Source: Acidobacteriales bacterium 59-55
GTDB taxonomy: Bacteria; Acidobacteriota; Terriglobia; Terriglobales; Acidobacteriaceae
Length of the DNA: 64,000 nucleotides
NCBI GenBank assembly: GCA_001897435.1
Contig: MKSV01000003.1
Location: forward strand, 124,001 to 188,000
Direction: 5' to 3'
Shown: positions 51,177-60,392 of the stretch, piece after piece
Layout: every line of letters begins with the position of its first letter
Position numbering within the stretch: position 1 is the first letter of the stretch
Program-made: the position numbers and the translations under genes
The notes under the pieces: model-generated
What the model saw: only the letters and a program-made list of their open reading frames with translations
Told to the model about the DNA's origin: nothing
The model's database searches: none

Positions 51177-53818
51177 TGGGTACGATCAGGGAGATGCTCA
51201 ACCGCGTGTGGTCTTTCTTTCACAAGCAGCAGCGCGACGCCGAACTGAATGCCGAGGTGCAAACCCACATTGAGTTCGCGGTTGAAGAGAATATGCGGCG
51301 GGGCATGACTCCAGAAGAGGCGCGGCGAAAGGCCTTGATTCGCGTCGGTGGAGTGCAGCAGGCAAAGGAGCAGCAGCGCGAAAACCGCGGTCTGTCCTGG
51401 CTCGACATCCTTCTGCAAGACCTGCGCTACGCCTTGCGCACGCTTCGGCGCGATCGCTCCTTCACCTTAATCGCGGTCGTCATCCTTGGCCTCGGCATTG
51501 GAGCCAATGTCGTCGTATTCAGCGTCGTCAACACTGTTCTGCTACGTCCCCTTCCCTTTCACGATCCCCAACAGTTGGTTCGCATCCTGGGCGCGGGGAC
51601 TGAGGGCGGAGAGTCAACAGCCACCTACTCGGCAGATGCCATGCAGGAGTTTCAGCAGCGAAACCATACCTTTCAGAAGGTGACCGGCTACTACGCTTTC
51701 TCCTCCAGCGACAACTACAAGCTGGAAGGAAATGGCCAGCCTCTGCCCGTCACCGGCTTGATGGTGGCCGACAATTTCTTCGAAACGCTCGCTATCCAAC
51801 CCACTCTGGGAAGGCTCTTCACTCCCGAAGAATGCCTGAAGAACAGCCGTCCCGTCACCCTGCTAAGCTACGCCTTCTGGAAGCATCAGTTCGATGCCAA
51901 TCCAAAGATCGTCGGCCAGACAATCCGTTTGAGCGGCAGTCCTGTCACAGTCGTGGGCGTGCTCCCCGAGACATTCGATTTTGGTTCAGTCTTTTCTCCG
52001 GGAGCAAAGGTCGATATCTATACGCCAGTCATCATGGACAACATTCGTCATCAGGGAAATACGATGGCGCTGGTAGGTCGCCTCAAGCCCGGCGTCACCC
52101 TCGCGCAAGCCCAGTCCGAGGCCGATATTCTCTTCCCAAAACTCGACGCCGACGTGACCCATCCTGAGTGGAAAGCTGAGTACACCACCAGATTTTTCAG
52201 CCTGAAGGACTACGTCAGCGGTAAGCTCCGGCGCTCCCTGCTTGTGCTCTGGGGCGCCGTTGGCCTGATTCTCCTGATCGTCTGCGTCAATCTCTCAAAC
52301 CTGCTGCTTGCCCGTTCCGCGGCGCGCGGGAAGGAGTTCGCTCTCCGCAGCGCGCTCGGAGCGGGACGTGCGCGCTTGATCCGACAGCTCCTCACCGAGA
52401 GCCTGGTATTGTCCGGTGCCGGTGCCCTGCTGGGCCTCGCCATCGCATTCGCAGTCACTACCTGGCTTGCTCATCAAGGCTCGATCGCGCTCCCCCTCCT
52501 CGGCAGTGTTCGCGTCGACGGTACAGCCCTGGCATGGACGGTTCTGATCGCCGTGCTCACCGCGGGCATCTTCGGTTTGACGCCTGGACTTAAGATGTCC
52601 AGCAATAATCTCCAGGATGCGCTGAAAGATGGAGGCCACGGAACCAGCGAAGGCCGTAAACACGAGCGTATGCGCTCGATATTGGTGATCTCCGAGGTGG
52701 CGTTGGCCTGCGTTCTGCTGGTCGGCGCCGGCCTTCTCCTTCACAGCTTTCTGCGCGTACTTGACGTCGACCTCGGCTTCCAGCCCAGCCGAGCTGCCGC
52801 TATCCAGGTCGATTACGACGATCATGGAAATCAGGAGCTGCGCAGCACACTGTGGCAGAACATCCTCGCCCGCGTAAAAGCGATCCCCGGCGTCGAGAAC
52901 GCCGGCATCACCGATAACCTCCCGCTCAGCCGCAATCGCAGTTGGGGCATCTCCGCCAAGGGCAAGGACTACCGCAAGGGCGAGCTGCAGGCCACCTTCG
53001 TCTACATCGTCTCGCCCGGCTACCTGAACTCCATTGGAATGCAACTCGTGAAAGGCCGTGACTTTACCTGGGACGATACGCCAACCGGACAGAAGGTTGT
53101 CATCATCAACGAAACCGTCGCGAAGCGCCTCTGGCCCGGGGAAGATCCCATTGGGCGCATCGCGCAAACTGGCGGCAGAGACATGGTCGTCGTTGGTGTG
53201 ATCGCCGACGTCCGCGAAAGCAATGTGGAAGACACCGGCGGCTGGGAGATGTTCCTGCCCGCAACCCAGCAGGGGCCGGACGGAGCACAACTCGTAGTTC
53301 GCACCAAACTTCCACCCGAAGCCCTCGCCCCCAGCGTGATGAGCACGCTGCGGCAGATCAATCCCAACCAGCCCGCAACCGAATTCAAACCGCTCCAGTT
53401 GCTCGTAGACCACGCCCTCTCGCCGCGAAGGTTCTTTGTCATGCTCGTGTCCATCTTCGCCGTTCTCGGCCTTCTTCTGGCCGCTTTGGGCATCTATGGG
53501 GTGATCTCCTACTCGGTCACCCAGAAGACGCAGGAGATCGGCATCCGCATGGCTCTCGGCGCGACTCAGGCCAAAGTTCAGTTAGGCGTCATCACAAAGA
53601 CACTTCGCCTGGCACTCCTCGGCATTGTCATCGGGACAGCAACATCCTTTGGAGCGTCCCACCTTATTGCCGCTCTTCTCTTCGGAACAGCCCCGACCGA
53701 TCTGGCGACCTTCGCGGGCATGATTGCGGTTCTGGTTGCGGTAGCGCTTGCAGCCGGATATATACCGGCACGCCGCGCATCGCGAATCGACCCGACAATC
53801 GCTCTACGCGGAAATTAG
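51176..53818 (+). CDS. ADOP-type duplicated FtsX/MacB permease 3 with N-terminal extension
   Basis: Encodes 880 residues from the ATG at 51176, coupled to padR and preceded by GAAGAGGAG. It differs from the other two permeases by an extra N-terminal segment of about 80 residues (VWSFFHKQQRDAELNAEVQTHIE, EENMRRGMTPEEARRKALIRVGG) before LQDLRYALRTLRRDRSFTLIAVVILGLGIGANVVVF. Two MacB-like halves follow, ending in KTQEIGIRMALGATQAKVQ and PARRASRIDPTIALRGN. No ATPase gene is adjacent on this side, so it fits the orphan definition. Confidence 0.93.
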   Translation: MGTIREMLNRVWSFFHKQQRDAELNAEVQTHIEFAVEENMRRGMTPEEARRKALIRVGGVQQAKEQQRENRGLSWLDILLQDLRYALRTLRRDRSFTLIAVVILGLGIGANVVVFSVVNTVLLRPLPFHDPQQLVRILGAGTEGGESTATYSADAMQEFQQRNHTFQKVTGYYAFSSSDNYKLEGNGQPLPVTGLMVADNFFETLAIQPTLGRLFTPEECLKNSRPVTLLSYAFWKHQFDANPKIVGQTIRLSGSPVTVVGVLPETFDFGSVFSPGAKVDIYTPVIMDNIRHQGNTMALVGRLKPGVTLAQAQSEADILFPKLDADVTHPEWKAEYTTRFFSLKDYVSGKLRRSLLVLWGAVGLILLIVCVNLSNLLLARSAARGKEFALRSALGAGRARLIRQLLTESLVLSGAGALLGLAIAFAVTTWLAHQGSIALPLLGSVRVDGTALAWTVLIAVLTAGIFGLTPGLKMSSNNLQDALKDGGHGTSEGRKHERMRSILVISEVALACVLLVGAGLLLHSFLRVLDVDLGFQPSRAAAIQVDYDDHGNQELRSTLWQNILARVKAIPGVENAGITDNLPLSRNRSWGISAKGKDYRKGELQATFVYIVSPGYLNSIGMQLVKGRDFTWDDTPTGQKVVIINETVAKRLWPGEDPIGRIAQTGGRDMVVVGVIADVRESNVEDTGGWEMFLPATQQGPDGAQLVVRTKLPPEALAPSVMSTLRQINPNQPATEFKPLQLLVDHALSPRRFFVMLVSIFAVLGLLLAALGIYGVISYSVTQKTQEIGIRMALGATQAKVQLGVITKTLRLALLGIVIGTATSFGASHLIAALLFGTAPTDLATFAGMIAVLVAVALAAGYIPARRASRIDPTIALRGN

Positions 53819-53905
53819 GATACGCCGGGACTCATCAAAAGATCGGGGGAACTGGTCACCGATGGCCGCAGCGGTCGTTGGGCTTGCGCTCTTACCTTTG
53901 ACGAC

Positions 53906-54835
53906 TCACGCCAGGCCGGTGCTCTCGGCCTGCTCCTGCGCATGGTAGCTGCTGCGCACCAGGGGTCCGCTCTCCACATGCTTGAAGCCCATGCCCAGCG
54001 CTTCGTGCTTGAGGAATGTAAACTCCTCCGGCGTGTAAAAACGCGACATCACAAGGTGGTCCTTCGAGGGCCGAAGATATTGCCCGATGGTCAGGATGTC
54101 CACCTTGCGGTCGGCCAGATCGCGGAAGACCGCGAGCAACTCGTGCATCTCTTCACCCATGCCGACGATAATGCCGGTTTTGGTCACCTGGCGATGGCCC
54201 GACTCCGCCGCAATCTCCTTGGCATGCTCCAGAAACCGCAGCGAGCGCTCATAGCGGCCGCCGCTCTTGGCCACGCGATACAGCCGCGGCACGGTCTCGA
54301 TATTGTGGTTCAGAATCTCGGGCTGCGCGGCCACTACCATGCGCAGCGACTCTTCCACGCCCTGAAAGTCCGGCGTCAGTACCTCGACGCGGCAACCGGG
54401 GGCCTGCCTGCGAATCTCTTCGATCACCATCACAAACGCCCGCGCAGAGCCGAGGTTGTCGTCGTCGCGGTTGACGCTGGTCACGACGGCATGATGCAGC
54501 CCCAGACGTGCGACGGCATCGGCCACGCGGCGCGGCTCGTCGAAGTCGATGGGCGACGGCTTGCCCTTGGGCACGGCGCAGAATCCGCACCGGCGCGTGC
54601 ACAGGTTACCCAGCATCATGAAGGTCGCGGCCTTCTGGTTCCAGCACTCGCCGATATTCGGACAATGGGCGCTCTCGCAGACCGTATGCAGCTTCAGTTC
54701 ACGCGCCATCGTCTTGAGCGCATGATAGTTCTCCCCCATGGGAGCCTTGGCCTTGAGCCACGCCGGCTTGGGCGCAGGCTTCTTCGCGGTCAGATCAATC
54801 TGCACCAGTTCGGCAGTCGGAGTCATACGTTCCAT
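53906..54835 (-). CDS. lipA: Lipoyl synthase
   Basis: About 309 residues from ATG 54835; ATG 54826 (MTPTAELVQ) is an alternative and has TACAAT 7 nt before it. The auxiliary cluster motif CESAHCPNIGEC and the radical-SAM cluster motif CTRRCGFC (CxxxCxxC) are intact. Using two iron-sulfur clusters and S-adenosylmethionine, it inserts sulfur at C6 and C8 of octanoyl groups on lipoyl-dependent enzymes. No lipB is adjacent. Confidence 0.96.
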   Translation of the reverse strand: MERMTPTAELVQIDLTAKKPAPKPAWLKAKAPMGENYHALKTMARELKLHTVCESAHCPNIGECWNQKAATFMMLGNLCTRRCGFCAVPKGKPSPIDFDEPRRVADAVARLGLHHAVVTSVNRDDDNLGSARAFVMVIEEIRRQAPGCRVEVLTPDFQGVEESLRMVVAAQPEILNHNIETVPRLYRVAKSGGRYERSLRFLEHAKEIAAESGHRQVTKTGIIVGMGEEMHELLAVFRDLADRKVDILTIGQYLRPSKDHLVMSRFYTPEEFTFLKHEALGMGFKHVESGPLVRSSYHAQEQAESTGLA

Positions 54836-54938
54836 TGTATTCGCCTGCCGATGGAGACGCCCGCCTGCAGATGGCAGAGACTCGTTCGGCGGACATTTTA
54901 GAGTTCCGTGAAATGAACTCAGAACAATGAACTCAGAA

Positions 54939-55820
54939 TTAGGCTTGCATCGCTTCTTCACGGGCATGCCGAAGCGTCTGGACCACGTCTCCCGTGGGAT
55001 AGAACTCCATCGCGATCACGCCCTTGTACTTCAACTGCTTCAACTTGCGGTAGATGTTGATGTAGTTCACCTCGCCGGTGCCGGGCTCGTGCCGTCCGGG
55101 AACATCGGCAATGTGGACGAGGCCAACCTCGTCGAAGTTCTTCTCCAGCTTCTCGATGAGATCCCCATGCGTCCGCTGCTCGTGGTAGAAGTCGTAGAGC
55201 ACCTTGACGTGAGGGCTGCCCACGGCGCGAACAATCTCGAAGCCTTCGGTCACGCCGTCGAGATAGATGGGCGGATTCTCCAGCCGGTCGATAGGCTCGA
55301 TCACGGCGACCAACCCCGCCGCACTCAAAATCTCCACCGAGCGCTTCAGCGTGTCGATCGATGCCTGGTGCTGGCTGCCGGGAGCGGCGCCTTCAATTCT
55401 CTTGCCCGACACCAGGATGAGTTGGCGGGCCTGAAGCCGGTGAGCGATCGGGATGAATTCCTTCAACTCCGAGATAAAGGTGTCTCCACCCGCTGGATCG
55501 GCAAAGCCCTGCGCCACTCCGGTGGTCGCATCGACGGTTACGCCCAGCGCCTTCATCCGGGCAAGGATGCGCTGCCAGTCGGCTTCGGACCACTTTTTGA
55601 ACTCTCCCACCAGTTCCACATGACGGTATCCGGCCTGCGCGATGCGCTCCAGATTCTCTTCGAAGGTTCCGTGCGACTTCAGCGTCCACATCATGACGGA
55701 GAACTGGAGGCCCGCTGCGTCCGAAGCCGACGGTTGCGCCATCAAGAATTTCTCCGGTGCCAGAGCGGACGCTCCAAGGCCCGCCGCCATCCACTTGCCG
55801 AAAACTCTGCGTGTCAACAT
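54939..55820 (-). CDS. Exported xylose-isomerase-like TIM barrel protein
   Basis: Encodes 293 residues from the ATG at 55820. The leader MLTRRVFGKWMAAGLGASALA is Tat-like. The remainder is an AP-endonuclease-2-type TIM barrel with metal-site residues suggested by RHVELVGEFKKW, VAVIEPIDR, VKVLYDFYHEQRTHGD, VHIADVPGRHEPGTGEVNY and VIAMEFYPTGD. This set resembles hydroxypyruvate isomerase and sugar phosphate epimerases. TACCAT lies 7 nt before the start. Confidence 0.85.
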   Translation of the reverse strand: MLTRRVFGKWMAAGLGASALAPEKFLMAQPSASDAAGLQFSVMMWTLKSHGTFEENLERIAQAGYRHVELVGEFKKWSEADWQRILARMKALGVTVDATTGVAQGFADPAGGDTFISELKEFIPIAHRLQARQLILVSGKRIEGAAPGSQHQASIDTLKRSVEILSAAGLVAVIEPIDRLENPPIYLDGVTEGFEIVRAVGSPHVKVLYDFYHEQRTHGDLIEKLEKNFDEVGLVHIADVPGRHEPGTGEVNYINIYRKLKQLKYKGVIAMEFYPTGDVVQTLRHAREEAMQA

Positions 55821-55891
55821 GCAGAGAATGGTAGCAAACAAAATACCGGCAGCAATTCTTTTTCAGTGAGAGATGGCCAAAATCAATCGAT

Positions 55892-56260
55892 TTAGCGCAA
55901 GCGGCTGCGTACCTCGTCGCGCACGAGATAAAGGAAGAAGACCAACGAGAACAGCCCGCGGATCAGGAAAAATCCGCTGTGGGTCCTCTCAAAGAAGAAA
56001 AAGTCGCCGGTAAACAGCATGACGCAGCCGGCCAGCACCAGGGCCCATCCCCAGCGGCGCATTCGCAGAAGGCCGAAGATGCCCACCACCAGCAGCGTGC
56101 ATAGCGCCAGCACACCGTACTTGGTCACGCCCATGCCGAAGGCGTTGCGCAGCGCTCCAAAGACGTTCATCAGCGTGAGAAACAGCATGAACAGGCAGAT
56201 TCCGGCGATTCCCGGCAACATCTGCCCTACATATTTCCGCTCATCTCGTTCATCCGCCAT
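55892..56260 (-). CDS. Small four-helix membrane protein
   Basis: A 122-residue protein with four hydrophobic segments (about residues 13-33, 46-64, 70-86 and 95-113) and a charged N-terminus (MADERDERKYVGQ). No family recognised. It follows the cytochrome gene by 20 nt on the same strand, so the two may be co-transcribed. Confidence 0.7.
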   Translation of the reverse strand: MADERDERKYVGQMLPGIAGICLFMLFLTLMNVFGALRNAFGMGVTKYGVLALCTLLVVGIFGLLRMRRWGWALVLAGCVMLFTGDFFFFERTHSGFFLIRGLFSLVFFLYLVRDEVRSRLR

Positions 56261-56280
56261 TGTTCCTTGCTCCCCGGCTC

Positions 56281-56625
56281 TTAAAGTGTATGCAGATAAG
56301 CCAGCAGATCGTCGATATCCTGCTGGTCCATCGCTCCGCCGACTGCCGGCATCAGGCCGTGGCCATGCAGAATGGTTGCGGTCACGCGCTCGTCGTTAGC
56401 CGGCGCGCCGCTCGGCAGCGAGGGCTTCTTGAAGACGCCGAGCAGCGGCGGTCCATGCAGCGAAGCGTCCCTGCGGTCGTAATGGCAGGAGGAACAATTC
56501 GTCTGGAAGACCGCGTGGCCGTGCATCTGCTGCGCATTGAGCTGCGCCAGCGGAACCGGTGGAGGCGTCGACTTGCACCCTGCCAGCGCAGCGGCCAGCA
56601 ACAGCAGAAAACAGGCTCGAACCAT
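56281..56625 (-). CDS. Lipoprotein c-type cytochrome
   Basis: A 114-residue protein. The leader MVRACFLLLLAAALAGC ends in a lipobox with cysteine at residue 17. A single haem-binding motif CSSCH (about residues 44-48) and a distal methionine in GHGLMPAVGG give a class I mono-haem cytochrome of the cytochrome c-551/553 kind. Attached to the periplasmic face, it probably carries electrons for a dehydrogenase or oxidase that is not in the window. Confidence 0.88.
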   Translation of the reverse strand: MVRACFLLLLAAALAGCKSTPPPVPLAQLNAQQMHGHAVFQTNCSSCHYDRRDASLHGPPLLGVFKKPSLPSGAPANDERVTATILHGHGLMPAVGGAMDQQDIDDLLAYLHTL

Positions 56626-56644
56626 GACAGTATTCTCTCACCCC

Positions 56645-56760
56645 TAGAGCATTTTCCCTGTTGATGGGAATTCCGAGACGGGCGTTCAGTGGCGTTTTCA
56701 TTGAGGAAAACACCCATTGAGATCGCGGCCCCGCATGACGCCTACAGAGAAACTGCTCTA
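56645..56760. repeat. Terminal-inverted-repeat element (TTAGAGC type), second copy
   Basis: The left end TAGAGCATTTTCCCTGT (56645-56661) and the reverse complement of the right end (TAGAGCAGTTTCTCTGT, from 56744-56760) agree at 15 of 17 positions. The 116-bp unit has the same start sequence as the element at 12972-13080, and again its right arm includes the stop codon of the neighbouring minus-strand gene. Confidence 0.6.
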
Positions 56761-57513
56761 TCGCCCGAGAGACTGCGCCAGCAGCACAGCGCCGGTCACC
56801 GCCAGGCCAAGGTAGACATAGCGCAGGAAGCTCTCACCCCGCATGCGATGATTGACCACCCGGCCCAGCCAGATCGCCGGCAGCATGACGGGCAGGCAGA
56901 GCAGATAGTAGTGCGTCACCGCGGGCACCCATAGCCCGGCCAGCCAGTATCCTCCCATGCCGATGATGCTGGCGGGCAGAAAGTATCCCTGCAGGGTGGC
57001 GCGAAAGTGCTGCGCGGACCAGCGACGCATGGCTCCGTAGATGACCAGCGGCGGACCGTTCATTCCGTACGCCCCGCCGAAGACGCCCGCGACAAATCCG
57101 CAGCCGAGCAGCCACAATCGATGGTCCCGCTTCAACTCTGGCGGCTTGCTGCCCAGCAAAGAGTAGCTTGAAAACGCGATAATGAAGACCGCCAGCGCGA
57201 TCTTTACCGCCTCTTGGTGGCTGCTCGTCAACAGCGCCAGCCCCACGGGGATGCCGAAGAGCGTCGCGCCGACCAGCCATCCCGTGCTGCGCAGATGAAT
57301 CTTCCGCCAGTCCTGCGCCACGACGACAGCGGCAATCGTGATCGACACCAGGACCGCCAGCGGAGCGGCAACTTTAAGCGGGATAAAGAGCGCAAGCAGC
57401 GGGACGGCAATCAACGCCTCGCCGAAGCCGAAGGCCGAGCGGATCAGCGTAGCGAGGAACACCACAGCGAGCACCTGTAATGTAGTTGCGTCAATCACAT
57501 GAACCACGCGCAC
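56758..57513 (-). CDS. TSUP family (TauE/SafE) membrane transporter
   Basis: A 251-residue protein with about eight hydrophobic segments and the two TauE/SafE half-repeats (RSAFGFGEALIAVPLLALFIPLKVAAPLAVLVSI and GVFGGAYGMNGPPLVIYGAMRRW). The family exports or imports sulfite, sulfonates or related organic anions; substrate here unknown. GTG starts at 57513, 57507 and 57498 are all possible. Its stop codon falls in a dispersed repeat. Confidence 0.9.
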   Translation of the reverse strand: MRVVHVIDATTLQVLAVVFLATLIRSAFGFGEALIAVPLLALFIPLKVAAPLAVLVSITIAAVVVAQDWRKIHLRSTGWLVGATLFGIPVGLALLTSSHQEAVKIALAVFIIAFSSYSLLGSKPPELKRDHRLWLLGCGFVAGVFGGAYGMNGPPLVIYGAMRRWSAQHFRATLQGYFLPASIIGMGGYWLAGLWVPAVTHYYLLCLPVMLPAIWLGRVVNHRMRGESFLRYVYLGLAVTGAVLLAQSLGR

Positions 57514-57599
57514 ATGACGTTGCTACCTGTTGCAAACGGCTCTCTTGCATCGCTCCATTCTAAAAGCCGATTGAACGATTAGGGACAGAAGCCGCGACG

Positions 57600-59219
57600 C
57601 TAATTGGTTGCAGCAATCGCAGCGACGATCCGGTCCATGACCACGGCGTCCGCGTGGCTGCGCGGAGCGTGGTTGTCGACCATAATCGAAAACGCCACCG
57701 TCCCCCCGCTGGCGCAGCGGAGATAGCCGGACAGGGTCCGAACCTCTCCCAGCGTGCCGGTCTTCGCAAAGACGCGGCCCTTGAGCGGCGACTTCACGAA
57801 GCGTCCGGCCAGCGTGCCGTCCTCTCCGCCGACTGGCAGCGAAGCCTTCCAGTCGGCAAACCACGGCTGCGTGCCCGCATACTGCAGCAGCCGCACCACG
57901 GCCCGCGGCGTGACCAGATCGTGGCCGCTCAAGCCCGAGCCGTCGAAGAAGAAAAAGTCATCCTTATCGATTCCGGCATCGAGGAGAAATTGCCGGACGA
58001 CCCGCGCTCCCTGTGCCGCCGATCCATCGTCGCCGAAGGCCTTGCCCAGCCGCCGCAACAGCAGCTCGGCGTGGAGATTCTGCGATACCTTGTTGGTCAC
58101 GACGACATCGTCGATCAGCGTCGGCGAGAGATGCGCGGCCAGCGGGGTGCAGAGTCCGACGCAGCCCTGCGGCTCGCTCTTGCCTGCCGTGGTCAGCGTC
58201 AAGGGCGTGTGGCTCTCGGCGATAACGCTTGCCGTATTCATCGAGAGACGATGCGCCGCCCGCGCCTTGCCGGTCACCTTAATACCCCTCGCCTCCAGCA
58301 TTCCCTTCAACGCTATCGCCGCGTACTCCGCCGGATCTTCGATGGCCACCTGCTCGGTGTCCGGCGGCGCATCGACGGCAATGGTTCCATAGATCCGCAG
58401 CAGCTTTGAGCCCGGCAACCGTTCCATCTGCACATGGCTTCCGCTCTTCGCCGCTCCGGTCACGAGCCCCGAGGCATCCACCGTGTAATACGGCACGACG
58501 GGATCGAAGGCCACCGCGGCGGGCGCTCCGGTGACACTCCCCGCGGTTACCGTCACCTTGATCTGGTTGTCGTTGATGGTCAGCGCCGACACTGGAGCTC
58601 CGTATCCCCATACCGCATCGTCAATCGCCCAGTCCTCGGGATAGGGCTGCCAGGGAAAGAGCGTGTCGTCGCCGATCACATCCCCCTGTACCACCTTCAG
58701 CCCTGTCTTCGCGACCTGGTCCGCCATCTCTTCGAGATACCGCAGAGGAGCGTTCTCCGGTGGAGCGGGCACAGGCCGCAGCGCGGGGGGTAGATATGGA
58801 ATCGTCCGGACTGAGAGGTTCGCGTCCCCTGCCCCGACCAGCGCCAGGTCGCCCGCCAGCACGCCGTTTTTGTCCGGAGGGGCAGCCGCCATAACCCGCG
58901 TCATCACCGTTGCCTTCGTTCCGAGCAGAGCGACCGCCGCAGTGGTGGTAAAGAGCTTGGCGTTGCTGGCAGGCTGAAAGAACTGTCCCGCATGCAGAGA
59001 ATAGATCCGGGTCCCAGCGATTTCCCCACCCATGCGCGCCACGTCGATTCCCCAGTGCGACCGCGTTACTGCCGGATTGGCCAGCAGACGGGCTATCCGC
59101 GCATGCAGCGGCACTGGCGGGTGCTTCCTGCGATGGGTCTGCGCTCCGGCCGGCAGGCATAACGCCCCGAGCAGCAAAACCGTGGCCCAACGTTCCCCAA
59201 ACCTCGTCATCCCCATCAT
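57600..59219 (-). CDS. dacB: D-alanyl-D-alanine carboxypeptidase/endopeptidase (PBP4 type)
   Basis: Encodes about 539 residues from ATG 59219 (two further ATGs within 10 nt). A signal peptide (to about residue 26, ending PAGAQ) is followed by the S13 domain: SxxK motif in FQPASNAKLF, SGL in DGSGLSGHDLVTP taking the SxN place, and KTG in FAKTGTLGEVRTLSGYL. It trims peptidoglycan side chains and crosslinks in the periplasm. TAGACT (59227-59232) lies 7 nt before the first ATG. It diverges from folP. Confidence 0.93.
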   Translation of the reverse strand: MMGMTRFGERWATVLLLGALCLPAGAQTHRRKHPPVPLHARIARLLANPAVTRSHWGIDVARMGGEIAGTRIYSLHAGQFFQPASNAKLFTTTAAVALLGTKATVMTRVMAAAPPDKNGVLAGDLALVGAGDANLSVRTIPYLPPALRPVPAPPENAPLRYLEEMADQVAKTGLKVVQGDVIGDDTLFPWQPYPEDWAIDDAVWGYGAPVSALTINDNQIKVTVTAGSVTGAPAAVAFDPVVPYYTVDASGLVTGAAKSGSHVQMERLPGSKLLRIYGTIAVDAPPDTEQVAIEDPAEYAAIALKGMLEARGIKVTGKARAAHRLSMNTASVIAESHTPLTLTTAGKSEPQGCVGLCTPLAAHLSPTLIDDVVVTNKVSQNLHAELLLRRLGKAFGDDGSAAQGARVVRQFLLDAGIDKDDFFFFDGSGLSGHDLVTPRAVVRLLQYAGTQPWFADWKASLPVGGEDGTLAGRFVKSPLKGRVFAKTGTLGEVRTLSGYLRCASGGTVAFSIMVDNHAPRSHADAVVMDRIVAAIAATN

Positions 59220-59343
59220 CCGCGCCAGTCTAGCATCCTCATTTGCGTATATCCTGACCGTATATATCAAGCAGCGGCGGGATTTCGATTGCCGATGCTC
59301 TTCACGATCACCAATCCTTGCTCTCAGCGTCTGGATTTCTCCC

Positions 59344-60246
59344 ATGCCCTTCCTTCCACGCCCGCGCTTCGACTGGAGTCTCCGCACCCGAACCCTGCCG
59401 CTCGGGCAGCGGACGCTGGTGATGGGCATTCTGAATATCACGCCTGATAGCTTCTCCGACGGCGGCCACTTCTATACCCCCGGCCAGGCGCCGGACCGTG
59501 CGCTCGCCCAGGCTCTCCAGATGCTCGACGAGGGAGCGCGTATCCTCGACATCGGCGGCGAATCCACGCGCCCCAACGCCATCCCGATGAGTGCCGAGGA
59601 GGAGCAGGCCCGCGTTCTGCCGGTCATCGAATCCATTCTGCGTCATAGGCCCGAGAGCATCCTCTCGATCGATACCCACCACGCCACCACCGCCGCGCTG
59701 GCCGTCGAGGCCGGGGCCGAGATCGTCAACGACGTCAGCGGCCACCTCTGGGACACGGTCATGTCCAAGACCTGCGCCCAAATGGGCTGCGGCACTGTCC
59801 TGATGCATACGCGGGGCCGGCCGCGAGACTGGTCTGCCCAGCCGCCCATCCCGCCGCAGGAGGTTCTGCCGCTGGTTCTCAATGGACTGACGGAACGTAT
59901 CGAGGCAGCAACCGTCGCCGGCATTGCGCGAAACAGGATGATCCTGGACCCCGGCTTCGGATTCGGCAAGCGGCTGGGAGAGAATTATCCGCTGCTCGCC
60001 TCGCTCGAACGCCTTCAGAGCCTCGGTCTGCCTATCCTCGCGGGAGCATCGCGCAAGAGCTTTCTGGGCAATGCGTTAGCTCCGTTGTACGAAGGGACGC
60101 CGCCGCCCGCCGAAGCCCGGCTGCACGCTACCACCGCCGCCAACGTCGCCGCCATCCTCGCCGGAGCGCACGTCATCCGCACCCACGACGTGCGCCCCGC
60201 CGCCGAGGCTGCCGCCGTGGCTGACCGCATTCTTGCTGCCATTTAA
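59344..60246 (+). CDS. folP: Dihydropteroate synthase
   Basis: Encodes 300 residues from the ATG at 59344 (MPFLPRPRFDW); longer in-frame readings run into the divergent gene. Motifs MGILNITPDSFSDGG, DIGGESTRP, IVNDVSG and the C-terminal GASRKSFLG and HVIRTHDV segments are complete. It joins p-aminobenzoate to the pterin product of FolK. No clear ribosome-binding site. Confidence 0.96.
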   Translation: MPFLPRPRFDWSLRTRTLPLGQRTLVMGILNITPDSFSDGGHFYTPGQAPDRALAQALQMLDEGARILDIGGESTRPNAIPMSAEEEQARVLPVIESILRHRPESILSIDTHHATTAALAVEAGAEIVNDVSGHLWDTVMSKTCAQMGCGTVLMHTRGRPRDWSAQPPIPPQEVLPLVLNGLTERIEAATVAGIARNRMILDPGFGFGKRLGENYPLLASLERLQSLGLPILAGASRKSFLGNALAPLYEGTPPPAEARLHATTAANVAAILAGAHVIRTHDVRPAAEAAAVADRILAAI

Positions 60247-60392
60247 ACTTGTCGGGACGGAGTATTGAACGGGGTTTTCGTCAGACGATCTCGTGCTTCC
60301 CATCGCTCTGGTGACAAACCATGATCGAAACTCGTCTGCATTCATAGGTTTCAATTGATCGCGGCACGTATAGCCCGAACGGAGTCCGAATT

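Noticed and set aside
59341..60246. Longer DHPS starting at 59032
   Set aside because: The extra 104 codons lie in and before the divergent dacB gene; the DHPS family begins close to MPFLPRPRFDW.
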